Assembly: GCF_025698545.1 (NCBI RefSeq)
Contig: NC_068575.1
Location: 60,273,980 to 60,337,979, forward strand
Direction: 5' to 3'
DNA length: 64,000 nucleotides
Source of the DNA: Gossypium raimondii
Lineage: Eukaryota; Streptophyta; Magnoliopsida; Malvales; Malvaceae
Below, piece after piece: positions 30,780 through 42,217 of the stretch. Position 1 is the first letter of the stretch. Every line of letters begins with the position of its first letter. Both the position numbers and the translations under genes were made by a program. The notes under the pieces were generated by a model, which saw nothing but the letters and a program-made list of their open reading frames with translations, did not search any database and was not told where the DNA came from.

Positions 30780-33395
30780 TTATGTGTATAGGAAGGGTCC
30801 ATATAAAATAAAATTTCTATGGATGAGTGTATAATAAATTTATATCTTTAAAATTTGATGATGTGATAAAATGTTATTGATTCATAAAATTTTAATTTTA
30901 ATATCATCCTAAGTTATTTGATTATATATATAACAACATTAAAGCGTTTGGCATCATTAATTAATGCCATGTGATCTAAAACGGTGTTATATTGTTCAAA
31001 AGAATACCAGTAAAAAACATATATTGTCAATAGTAGTGTCCCACTATGGCATCTAATTCTGGTTTCTCTTTTAACTTTTTTTTTAAATTTTAAATTTGTG
31101 CATTCCAATTTCCGATACCATTAATAATATAAAATTTCCATATAAAATTTCAAAAATAAACTCAATCTTAAGAAGAAGAAGAAGAAAAGGTTACTAAAGA
31201 GGGGGAACAAAAGAAAACAGAGAAAAGAATCATACATCTAAGATTTGTTTGGTATTATATGTTATTACAAAATAATGTATCTTTAAATTAAATCTTGTTT
31301 GTCACGAAGGAAGTATATATAAGACTGCTAGTAGGGATCGGTTCCCAAAATCCATTTAAGTCTTTTTATAATTTATAAAATTTTAAATTAGTAATAGTAA
31401 AAGTACACTTTGATTCCTTAAAAAATAAAATTTTGATTTAATCATTTAAAATTATAAAGATATAGACTATTAAAATAATAAAATTATATTTTTACTAACG
31501 TAAAAATATATAATTTAATTCCGTCTTTAAAAAAAATTCTAATTTCGCCATTGTATATTTGTGAGATGGGGAAGAGATAATATGTTATTACAAGAAATTT
31601 AAATTATTTTGTGTTAATAAATATTGTGGAGGGGGTTTTTAGGGTTGTTAGTTTTTTGGCTTGCTATATAGTTCCAATTTTTTCTTTTGTTAATTACAAA
31701 TTCAAATAACTAAAATTTTGTTTTAGGATTTTTGAATAACTTCAGTCCTGTATAGATATATTCAGGAAGGGGAAATGCTTGATGTTATTGGAAAAAGAAA
31801 AAAGGAAAGGCTCAACGCTAATGCTAGTGGCAGTAAAACTTTGGGTATTAAACGGTTGTAGCATAATAACCCAAGTTATAAACTTCGTAGGAATCGTAAT
31901 CACTAATTATAGCAACCAACACAGGCGGCATGAAAATATCATGACACGAGTACTAAAGTCATAACATTGTTAAGGTTTTTATCTATCCGACAATCAATCG
32001 ATTTTTTAAAAATTGGATGTATTGTAGTTCGGTAAGGTAGTTGACGATAGGCTTGGTCCACAAAGGAGCATTTAAGTTGGTGAAGATTATAAGACTTGAA
32101 AAGAAAGATATGTTAATATGGGGTGTTATAGAGCTCACGGGATTTGAAATATCAACTTGACACCTATATGCCATTTTTATCTGCAATTATGGTACCACTT
32201 GAGCTATGTGAATCAAGTTCATCGTGCAACTCACTCATAACATACAATCTCTTAACAGAGTATGGGAGACAATTCCCAAATAATACATTTGATTATTGTA
32301 AAACCAATACGAATGGCACACTTCAAAAACTTTTCTTAAAAGAGTTGAACTTCCATGATTTGAAAGAATCGAAAAATAACAAAGGATACTATAAATAAAT
32401 AGGGACATTATACGAATTTGCCCAAGAACTTTTGATTGAAGGTACTCACAAATTTGGGTTATATGGACCACTCTGAAATTTGGACGTCCATCACTATTCT
32501 TGCTTAAAAAATAAAAACATGATTGTCTCAGTTCATACAACTTAAAATGTAACTGCAAGAAATTAAGGTAAAAGTATTAAAGAAGCCCCTGTATTTAAGG
32601 GTGGATTGTATTTCGATTGTCTACTGAAAATTTAGCTTTTATACATTTCAAATCGTGTAAATTAATTCCTCCATTAAATTTTATCTATTAAATGATGACA
32701 TGGAATATTAATTTAAATATTTAACTACTAATTTGACCCCTATACTATAACTAAAATATCATTTTGATTTTTTTAATTCTTAACAATAATTCTAAAACAC
32801 TATAAAAAATATACAAAACTATGTTAAAATATTTTATCAAACTTCTAGGTTGAAACCCAAAAACCATCATCTTTTTACAAGACATTCTTCCTATTTTGCA
32901 AAACCCAGAAAAATCAAAAGGATTTCTCGATGGAAGCCATAAATAAATAAATACTTGATTGAAGCTAAAAAATTTCAACTAAAAGTTTTAATTACTCATT
33001 TTCAAATTTCTCATACTTTTGTTAATATTTAGTTTTATTTTCGTCGTCTATGCTTTCAACTAAAAAGTACATAAAAATTTATTTAATTTTTACTTTCTTC
33101 TACTTTAGTTAGAGTTATCCATGGGTCGAGTCAGGCCAAGTAAAAAGTTTAGGTCACGGGCTGACCCAGCCCAAAAAATAGGCTTAAAATTTCGCTCAAG
33201 CTCAGCCCAACCCACCCGTAATAAAAAATTTTATATAAATTTAAAAATATATATATAATACATTAAATACTTCTCAACAAATAGAAAAAAAAATTAAAAA
33301 AATACTTAACATCCTCAAAATCCCTTTTATAGTAAATAATATGAGATAAAATATTAGCGAGAAAAAACCGAAAATTGCAACATATCAAAATAAAG
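30780..33395. other. AT-rich spacer with repeat fragments upstream of the P450 pseudogene
   Basis: No coding gene is supported. About 31369-31552 is one copy of a dispersed repeat whose second copy is at 38384-38575. About 32585-32765 resembles common plant low-copy MITE remnants. About 33115-33235 contains GGGTCGAGTCAGGCC and GCTCAGCCCAACCCACCCG, typical of a decayed hAT-type element, and sits where the P450 N-terminus should be. Short open frames at 31779-32398 are unlike any family I know. Confidence 0.45.
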
Positions 33396-33399
33396 TAAA

Positions 33400-34800
33400 A
33401 CCAAGGGACTAGCTCTCTCTTGCTTCTACAATTGGGGCATAATCCCACATTGCTGGTTTCATCGGCTGACATGGTTAAAGAAATCGTCAAAAGCCATGAC
33501 TTTGTTTTCTCCAACAGACCAAAGAAAACGTACGGCAGCAGATATCTTGCTTTACGGATGCAAGGATCTCGGCTTTGCACCCCACGTTGTGTACTGGAAA
33601 CAAATTAAGAAAATCAGTGTTGTCGAGCTTTTGAACCATCAAAGAGTGCAATCATTCCAGTTCGTTAGAGAGGAAGAAGTTGAAGTTGTTATTGACAAAA
33701 TCCGCAATGTTTGTCTTAAAGGAGAGTCCATTAATCTTACGGAGACGCTTGCGTTGGTTTCAAATAACATAATTTCTCGCTGTGTTCTTAGTCAGAAAAG
33801 TGAAGAAGACGACGACGGCCAGTGCAACAAGTTCTGGTCGTTGTCGAAAAGGTTGATGGTTATTTTCGAGGGTTTCTGCTTCGGCGAGGGTGGCTCGATA
33901 TGATTACCGGATTGATTCCAAGTTTGAAAGCATTATCTAGAGAAATAGATACATTTCTTGCTAAGATAATTGAAGAGCATTGAGCTTTGAAAAGCAATAA
34001 AAAGGACATCATTTCCATTATTTTCCAACTCCAAAAGGATGGCATGCTTGACATAGACCTCACTCAAGACAACATCAAAGCCATTTTACTGGTTATGATC
34101 ATCACTATTAATTTTATATTTCGATAATTTTTTTGTGCCATTAATTATAGATCTCAAGCGTTTAATTTTGAAAACCTCAGGATATGTTTCTAGCTGGAAT
34201 TGATTCCTCAGCATCGACAGTAGAATGGACAATGGCTGAACTTTTAAAGCATCCAACAGCCATGAAAAAGCTTCAAGAAGAGGTGAGAAATGTGGTGGGG
34301 AATAAACCAAAGGTGGAAATGGAGGATATCAACAAAATGAGTTGCTTAAAATGTGTATTTAAAGAAACTTTAAGATTACATATCCAGTTGCTCCCCTTCT
34401 TCTTCCTCGGCACACATCTGCAACTGTTAAAGTGGGAGGCTACGATATTCCTTCCAATACTACAGTGTTGATCAATGCATGGGCAATTCAGAGACAACCC
34501 AAATGGTGGGAAAAACCAGAAGAATTCATCCCAGAGAGATTCGAGAACAACCCCATTAATTTCATTGGCGAAGATTTTCAGTTCATCCCATTCGGTGTGG
34601 GAAGAAGAAGCTGTCCTGGCTTGCAGTTCGGAGTTGCTTCAGTTGAGTATATGATTGCCAACCTTGTTTATTGCTTTGATTGGAAGTTGGCTGATGGTGC
34701 TACTGCCGACAACTTGGATATGACTGAACCGTACGTTATAGCAGTTTATAGGAAGTCCCCTCTGCATATTCGTCCTCTAGCTCGTTTCCGTACGCTCTAA
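33400..34800 (+). pseudogene. Cytochrome P450 pseudogene (CYP71 clan)
   Basis: The remains of an A-type plant P450. Readable blocks, in order: LLQLGHNPTLLVSSADMVKE and HDFVFSNRP (N-terminal third); VREEEVEVVIDKIR; the I-helix segment DMFLAGIDSSASTVEWTMAE after an intron with acceptor near 34181; KCVFKETLRLH (K helix ExxR); PEEFIPERFENNPINF; and the heme site FIPFGVGRRSCPGLQFG with its Cys. The stop is at 34798-34800. The membrane anchor and proline-rich hinge, about 60 residues, are missing. The frame shifts near 33530 and 33890, an in-frame TGA occurs near 33981, and another shift lies just after ETLRLH near 34380. Exon order and the single intron are as in CYP71 genes. It is therefore a non-functional copy; transcripts from its 3' part cannot be excluded. 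Confidence 0.88.
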
Positions 34801-35919
34801 ATACCATTGGAAAGTATTTTGCGGATTAATCTGTTATATTATACAAAGACACTACGGTTTATAATAATACTCGTAGATTAGCACGTGACATGTATATACT
34901 ATATTAATATTAAAATATGGGAAAATATTTGGAATAATTGAGCTTAAATTTCTCAATGCTATTTTTAAATTAAGTATACCATGTGTTCTTTTTCTTATAA
35001 GATCTAGCGTTAACGGAGGAGACTTTCAATTTTTCTAACAACTTATTATGTTAAATAATTAACATTAAATTAATTTTTATTAGTCTAAGTAATTATTTAC
35101 TTCATCTTTAAGTTGGAATAATATTATACTTTTAATTAAAAATTAAATTTATTATCTATTATTTATATTAAATCAATTTATAAGTAAATTTTAAAATAAT
35201 TAAAAGATTTCTTCACCAATGGGCTGAATTTTAAGATTAAATGAAACTCTAAATAAACCTATAAAAGAACTATTTTATTTATGTTAAATTGTAAATAAAA
35301 TATGTATAGATTAATAATATGGCTATTGATTTGTCATATTTTGTTAATTGTTAAAATTAAATTTATGATAATTTAGAAAAAATTATAAAAATTGTAAAAT
35401 AATTAAAATAATGCTTGTAAAATAATTATTTCTGATACATTATGTTTTACACATTGGAAAAAAAACTTAGGTACTAAATTAGGAATAAAAGTGTTGAACT
35501 TAGGTACCAAATGATATATTAAGCCATTATAAAAATATAATTTTAATTAATTACGCAAACATAAAAGTTAATGCTTGATACATTGAGAGTGTGCTTTTTT
35601 CTTATTCCATAATTGATTTTAAGAATTACGATTTTAAATATTTATATTTTTAATATTTTAGTATACTTTTGCCTTGTAGTCTAGTAAATATTTAATTATT
35701 ATTTTATTATACTCCAAAAACAAATGCCATCAATCGAGACTTGTATTGGTTTTTTACCCATTGACAATGTATGTTACTATCTCTTTTTATACTATGCTTA
35801 AAATTACTTATAATTCTTCCTCGGCCTTTAAAAAATAAGATAAACGCACTTTAACGCGCTAACACCTCTTGATTCTTTGAATTACTAAAATTATTAGGTA
35901 ATATATTTGTCTTTAAATT
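34801..35919. other. AT-rich spacer
   Basis: Lies between the P450 pseudogene and the LINE. Extremely AT-rich with no supported gene, RNA or organised repeat. Confidence 0.45.
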
Positions 35920-37560
35920 TTAATTACTAAGATAAATTATTTTAAATAATTCATTAACAGCCATAACAAATAGGTAAGGAGACAAAGGATACCCTTGCCT
36001 AACACCTCTTGCTCCTTTGAAGTAGCCTTCCAATACAGTAAGCAAAAAACCACAATGCAGCGAGTCCAAAGCCTTTTGAAGATCCACTTTTATGGCACAC
36101 CTTAGTGACAAAAATTCCCTACCATAACCACAAACCACTTCTTGAGCTAAAAGAATATCGTCTGAAATGTTTCTCATTTGGACAAAAGCTGATTGATTCT
36201 TAGAAATTATAAGCGGAAGGTAACTAGTCAGCCAGTTCATTATGATCCTAGTCACGCACTTATACGCAGCAAGATATCGGCCTGTAATGCTTAACCTGAT
36301 TACCATTGGAAGAAGAGCAATTGAATGCCGGCAGAAGTTTCCTTGTCTGAAAGAAATAAAGAATGGCCTTTGTCACATCTGCACCAACAATACCCCAAGC
36401 AACTTTAAAAAATGTTGAAGTGAAACCATCTGGCCCTGGAGCCTTATCCCCATTCTAAGCAAACATTGCAATTTAACCTCATTTGCTGTAATCTGCCTAG
36501 AATTAGCACTCCAAGGCAATGAGATCTGAAGCAGCTCCCTTAAAAACTCAACTGAAGGAGTCTGCACATTCTAATCCTCCCTGCATCATTAGCCAAAACC
36601 TTCATAGAATTTCGATTATTCTTCATCCTTACCACTCTATGAAAAACTTAGTGTTTGAATCCCCTTCTTTTAACCAAAGAACTCTAGATTTCTGTCTGAA
36701 ATGACATTCTTCAGCTTCAAGCAAACTTCTATACTCCTTGTACAATATCCTTCTTTTTCCAAGTAATCAATATCATTAGGAGCCTTAAGAGTTTCTAGCT
36801 GAACTCTTTCAAGTTCCTCTTTTTTTACTTGGACCTTTTCGCGAGATAGCACTATAAATTCATCTTTCCAAGTACCTTCTTAACTCTTTTCAATTTCTGA
36901 AACAGAATAATCATAGGATCAACCACTACATCTTCATTCCATGAGTCCTCCACAATAGTCAAGAAGTTAGGATGTTTTGTCCAACAAATGAAAAACTTTA
37001 AAGGCTTTGGAGGTGAAAATTCAAGCCTATCTAAGTTAATCAGTATTGGACAGTGATCTGAAACATGTGGAGAGACAAACTCAACCATAGAACGTTGAAA
37101 AAACAAATGCCAAGTGCTACATACCAATGCTGGATCAAGCCTCCTTGCCAATGGATTATCCTCTTGATGATTAGACCATGTGAAAAATGAACCATTATAA
37201 GGGTGATCATGCACATCCAACTCCCCAACACAGTCTCTGAAGTCTTTAATATCATTGGATAAATTCTTATCTCCAGTAAAATCTGAACTTTCTGAAGGGT
37301 CAAACAAAACATTGAAGTCTCCTGCAAAAAGTCATGGCCCCCCAATAACAATTTTCTGAATTTCCACCAAATGCTTCCATAAATTCTTCCTTTCAGCACC
37401 ATCATTTCTACCATAAACAGCAGTAAAAAAACCAGATATTCTATTAAAAACAAATTTTCAAGTAAGGCTTTGTTCTGTGTTGACAAGAGGCTCCAAAGAA
37501 ACATTTTTCTTCCACAAAACCCATATCCTACCATTCACTGCATCATTGTAATTACAAGAA
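35920..37560 (-). mobile_element. Decayed L1-type LINE (endonuclease and reverse transcriptase fragments)
   Basis: Read on the minus strand, the endonuclease end comes first: a block equivalent to LFAGDFNVLFDPSES near 37330 (its preceding Trp codon is now TGA), then NGSFFTWSNHQ, RRLDPALVC and VSPHVSDHCPILI (catalytic SDH). The reverse transcriptase follows near 36430 with DKAPGPDGFTSTFFKVAWG, then ISKNQSAFVQMRNISDDILL, VDLQKALDSL and ARGVRQGYPLSPYLF. Between the last two, about 40 residues are missing and QGD has become QGY. The downstream YADD box and RNase H region are not visible, so the copy is also incomplete at its 3' end. Several frame changes separate the blocks. About 37560-37720 may be more of the element's 5' part. 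Confidence 0.85.
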
Positions 37561-39254
37561 CTATTCCATTCTTTGTAGAAATACAATCGACAGATCAATC
37601 AAGAAATCAGCAAGTAACGAGCTCGAAACAACAAATATCAAAAGAAGATGTCCAAGAAACAACAAAATACAAGAAAAATGTTGCACAAATTCCTCACAAT
37701 ATTATTCCATCAACATGAACAAAGCATGTTATCTCGCCTGTGCACTCCAGGCTTAAGTCAGATTCTACCACACTGCATAAAGAATTCATTAAAAGAAAAA
37801 GACAATTTGTGATTTTAAATGTTGCACAATTTCCTCTGCTGCATATCAATGTTGTTTGAATCGGATAAGATTGGTCGGTCAGACCGGCTAGGTTAGAAAT
37901 TGATCGAAGTATTGGTTCGAAGAGTAATTTTGAACCAGTTAAATTGAAAATCGATATAAACCACTGGAATCAACTTATTAAAACGACTAATTTCGAAAAA
38001 AAAATAACTTTGTTAATTATCAATTATATTTAATAATATATTTTACATTAAATTAAATTTTAGATATAAAACATGAAAATATAATTAAATAAACCTATTC
38101 AACCGGTTTAAATAATTCAATCAACTGATTCCAATTCCATTCCATTCTTTTAACATTTGTCTTATGGGTAGATAAATTGCTCATATCTTTGCCTTTATTT
38201 AGGCCCAATGTTACCACTTGGTTGCATATAAATGATGGAAAAAATTGAAAAATAAATCAAATATCCAAATATTTTTGGAAATACTTTTAATTTTATAAAT
38301 GAAAATATATGTTTACAAAATATAAACACAGTGGGAAGCCGGAGGTGGCAGGTGCCTCGGCCTTTTAAAATGGAAAGTGAGATTATAATTTATAAAATTT
38401 TAAATTTATAATGATAAAATTATATTTTGATTCTTAAAATGGTAAATTTTGATTTAATCATATAAAAATCATAAAGATGTAGGCTATTAAAATGGTGAAA
38501 TTATATTTTTACTATCATAAAAATATATAATTTAATTTTGCCCAAAAAATTTTTCTGACTTCACCCCTATTAATATAACATTAAAAGGAAATGGACTTGA
38601 CAGGTTATACGAAAAAAATGAAGTTAAACCCAATTTGCCCATGTTGAACTATCTTATTTGAGGTTTCAATAATAGAATCGGACCTGTGTTGGAATCTTAC
38701 TGTACGTAACTATAATGTGTGGATCATTAGGTTATAGATAGATTCTTTCCGGTTCTTTATTCATTATACTTTATATTAGTTAAATAATGAATTTTGTTCT
38801 TTATTCATTATACTTTATATTAATTAAATAATGAATTTTTCTTTATAATTGTTTCAACTTGTGTTTATAATTATATATCTTTAAAAAATTGAAACATGTG
38901 AATTATTTTATAATTTCTCTTAGAATTTACCTCAACAAATTTAGGCACCTGGTCCAAAGGCTATTTAATAATTCAAAAATAATTTTATTTAAATTTAATT
39001 ACAATATATATTAATATAAAGTATTTTTATTTCTAAAATTAAATGAGCAATAATTTGGGGTCAAGTAATTAAATAAAAAAATGAGTCTGAAAAGAAAACA
39101 AAAACAAAATAAATTACAACCCATTTCGATAATTATAATTACCAAATAAGAGTAGTATATCTAAAACAAAGATTATCTGACCCTCAAATTCTAACATTAT
39201 CTCCCAAAATCCACTACTATAAATTCAAAATTTTCACTTCCATTTTAGCCTTCC
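37561..39254. other. Spacer with repeat fragments upstream of the phytocyanin copies
   Basis: No gene is supported. About 37850-38130 has the TCGGTCAGACCGG / CCAGTTAAATTG character of a decayed DNA transposon. About 38384-38575 is the second copy of the dispersed repeat seen at 31369-31552. The rest is AT-rich; about 38760-38830 repeats the words TTCTTTATTCATTATACT twice. Confidence 0.45.
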
Positions 39255-39423
39255 CACTAGAACCCTCCTTCACCCATAGTTTCTGAAACAACCCCCACAA
39301 TTGCTAAATTAACAATGGCGTCCCCTTTCATCAATATTTTCTTTTTCTCTTTCCTCATCACCCACTTTTACACTGTAATTTGTGATAATGGCTGGATTGT
39401 AGCAAAGCATGACTGTCAAACCT

Positions 39424-40131
39424 AGGGGTGTGCAAAATTCGGGTAAAACCGAAAAAATTCGATTAATCGATCAGTTAATCGAATTTTTTCAGTCGAGGGT
39501 CGGTTAATTTTTTTTATGATTTTTCGGTTAACGGTTAATTCGGTTCGAAACCGATCGGTTAATCGAATTTTTTCGGTTAACTGAAAAAATTAATAAATAA
39601 AATTATCCAACCCAACCCAATAAAACTAAAACTAAAGTCTATCCAATTACCCAACACAATAAAATTAAAACTAAAGTCACCCAATTACCAACCCAATAAA
39701 AATAAAACTAAAGTCTAACTCTTAAGTATCTACCCAATTACACATGTTTTTTTTTTGTAGGTTTAATACAAATGGAGATTTTTTGGAGAGAAGAAATGAA
39801 TATAAATGGAGAATATTAAAGACTTACATTTCAACTATGTGTTAATTTTAAGAATTATGTAATGTTTTTAATTATGTAGTGATTCAAAGACTTATGTGAT
39901 TATTTTTAATTATGTGGTGATTCAATTCGGTTAATTCGGTTAATTTTTAACCAAAAATAATAACTATACAATTTTTGGTTAATTCGGTTAACCGACCTAA
40001 TTAACCGAAAAGTTTTCGGTTCGGTTAATTTTTTTTAAAAAAAATTCGATTCGGTTAACGGTTAAAAATTTTAGAATGTCGGTTAATTTGGTTATAGCTA
40101 TTTTTGGTCGGTTAACCGAATGCACACCCCT
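39424..40131. mobile_element. MITE-like insertion in phytocyanin copy A
   Basis: A 708-base element with terminal inverted repeats AGGGGTGTGCA...TGCACACCCCT is flanked by an exact duplication AACCT (39419-39423 and 40132-40136). Copy B has the uninterrupted site, AATCGAACCTACAACAACTG, proving the insertion and its borders. The inside is dominated by TTCGGTTAA / TTAACCGA words. The family is uncertain; hAT-related non-autonomous elements often begin this way, but a 5-base duplication is shorter than the usual eight. Relatives lie at 44757-45075 and 52470-52920. Confidence 0.8.
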
Positions 40132-40599
40132 AACCTCCAACAACTGGGCATCCACCAACATGTGCTTCGTTAATGACACTCTCCGTAAGTTGATCATCCA
40201 TGTAGTTGTACTTTGTTTGCTTCGATTCTTCATTGTTTTCCACCAATACATATTCATATACAAGTACCGGGATATAACATGTACTTACCTGATATTCACA
40301 CGATTCTCGAACTTGTGTTCATATTTTAGTTACAAGAAAGACTCGGTATTGGTGGAGTACGACAAATGCCAGACCTCACATCCTCAATTCTTCTCCAACA
40401 ATGGCGACACAGTTTTTAAGTTGGATATACCCGGTTCGATTTATTTCATAAGTTGGGCAACCGGGTACTATCAGAGAGGGCAGGAAATGGTGGAGAAGAT
40501 TGTCCAGGCAATAGACGAATTCGTCGTTAATTGTGATCCAGAGACAATGTATAAGTTTGCGATACTGTTGATGTTTCTAGAGATGCTTCGATTAATACT

Positions 40600-41060
40600 A
40601 GAGTAGCCTATGATGCTAGTACTATTGCTGTTGACTCTTCTCTTACTTCTATTGTTAATACTAGAAAATGTATACATTGTATTCAAGCGTCTACTCAAGA
40701 GTGGGCATCATAGATTAGGCCATGCTTCTGTCATTGTTTTGTCTTAAACTCGTACATGATTGTAAGCTGCCATTAAAAATAGATAAAATTACATGCCTTT
40801 ATGCAAAGCCTTTCAGTTAGGAAAAAATCACAAACTTCCTTATACAAAATCTGTGTATGAATCACCTTTACTCATTGAATGTGATTTGTAGGGTTCATCC
40901 CCTTGTTGACTCAAATATGATTGATATTCCTCAAGCTGATTCAATACCTTTACAAGAACCAGCCACCACCGAGTCTTGCTCATCTTCAGCTGATTATATC
41001 CCTGACCCATCAACATATGTGCATCCCATGCTTACAAGTGGCAAAGCAGGTATTGTTATA
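40600..41060 (+). mobile_element. Copia retroelement fragment (fossil)
   Basis: A short, broken piece of a Ty1/copia polyprotein. Recognisable parts are the GAG-pre-integrase box (GHHRLGHAS near 40705) and the linker following the integrase (HPLVDSN near 40895, VHPMLTSGKAGI near 41020). It lacks LTRs and most domains and is clearly decayed. It lies between the body and tail of phytocyanin copy A. Confidence 0.6.
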
Positions 41061-41502
41061 CTGATGTACTATAAACAATGTGATGAACAATGGTGCAGTT
41101 TATGAGGTTCGTTGGCTTGCTGCTGTGATTTTTTCAACTCTTACGTTGTTCTTCGTCTTAGCTTTTGGTTAGCTTTTTTTCTTTCAACATAATTCGATCT
41201 GATTATATACGTGATTTTTCTAGGATTTGTGATTTATCAGAACCTTCCTAGTTGTTGCTAGGATTTTCATTCTTCATACCAAATACACATTATGTTCAAT
41301 CATATCGGGATATGAGGGTGGGATTTACGTACTTAGCCTAAAAAACATGAAAACATCATGAGAAATAAAATATACATATTCAAATAAACTATAATCATTT
41401 TTCACATAGGTAATTAATTAAATTCAAAAATTTTCACATCCTTTTAAGCCTACTCCAAGAACCCTAGTTTCTGAAACAACCCCCACATTTGCTGAATTAA
41501 CA

Positions 41503-42217
41503 ATGGCGTCCCCTTTCAGCAATGTTTTCTTTTTCTCTTTCCTCATCATCCACTTTTACACTGTAATTTGTGCTGAATATGAAGTTAATGGTGATAATGG
41601 CTGGATTGTACCAAAGCATGACAATCGAACCTACAACAACTGGGCATCCACCAACAGGTTCATCGTTAATGACACCATCCGTAAGTAATTTGATCATCAA
41701 TATAGTTGCTTACTTTCTTCGATTCTTCATTGTTTTCTATCCATACATATTCGGATATAGATATTGAGATTTAACACGATAGAGTAGATGAAAAATTTTC
41801 GAAAAATTAAGCATACATATACTCGTCAAATATATATATATATATTGTATCTGATACTCACACATTTTTGAACTTATGGTTCAGAGTTTACGTACAAAAA
41901 AGAGTCGGTGTTGGTGGTGATACAGTAGGAGTATGACAAATGCCAGACCTCACATCCTCAATTCTTCTCCAACAATGGCGACACAGATTATAAGTTGGAT
42001 CAACCCGGTTTGTTTTATTTCATAAGTGGGGCAACCGGGCATTGTCAGAGAGGGCAGAAAATGGTCGTCAAGGTGTTGGGGCTACAGCCGGAAATTCCAG
42101 CACAACAAGCAAGCCACGGAGAATGCGATAAACAATGGTGCAGTTTATGAGTTTCGCTGGCTTGCTGCTGTGATGTCTTCAATTCTTATGCTGTTCTTCA
42201 TATCAGCTTTTGGTTAG
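41503..42217 (+). pseudogene. Early nodulin-like (phytocyanin) gene copy B, probably broken
   Basis: Second tandem copy. Exon 1, 41503-41680, encodes a signal peptide (MASPFSNVFFFSFLIIHFYT) and YEVNGDNGWIVPKHDNRTYN, NNWASTNRFIVNDTI. Exon 2 starts at 41885 (FTYKKESVLVV, EYDKCQTSHPQFFSNNGDT, YFISGATGHCQRGQKMVVKV). The layout matches membrane-anchored ENODLs, which resemble blue copper proteins but usually lack the full copper ligand set: the first His position is occupied by Arg here. An in-frame TAG occurs at 41926-41928, just before EYDKC, and the C-terminal hydrophobic tail (WLAAVMSSILMLFFISAFG, stop at 42215-42217) is in a different frame from GHCQRGQKM. Unless spliced unusually, it is a pseudogene, less damaged than copy A. 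Confidence 0.8.

Larger units (their letters stand above)
39315..41172 (+). pseudogene. Early nodulin-like (phytocyanin) pseudogene, copy A
   Basis: First of two tandem copies. The start region reads MASPFINIFFFSFLITHFYT, a signal peptide. Exon 1 is split by a 708-base MITE (39424-40131) and resumes as NNWASTNMCFVNDTL, ending before GTAAGT at 40185. The exon 2 match runs from about 40330 (KKDSVLV, then EYDKCQTSHPQFFSNNGDT, YFISWATGYYQRGQEM) to about 40500. Relative to copy B it has lost part of the plastocyanin-like core and its conserved GHC has become GYY. A stretch with Copia retroelement remnants (about 40600-41060) separates it from its hydrophobic C-terminal tail, which reappears at about 41077-41172. 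It cannot make a normal product. The 5' flank at 39255-39314 also matches copy B. Confidence 0.82.
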
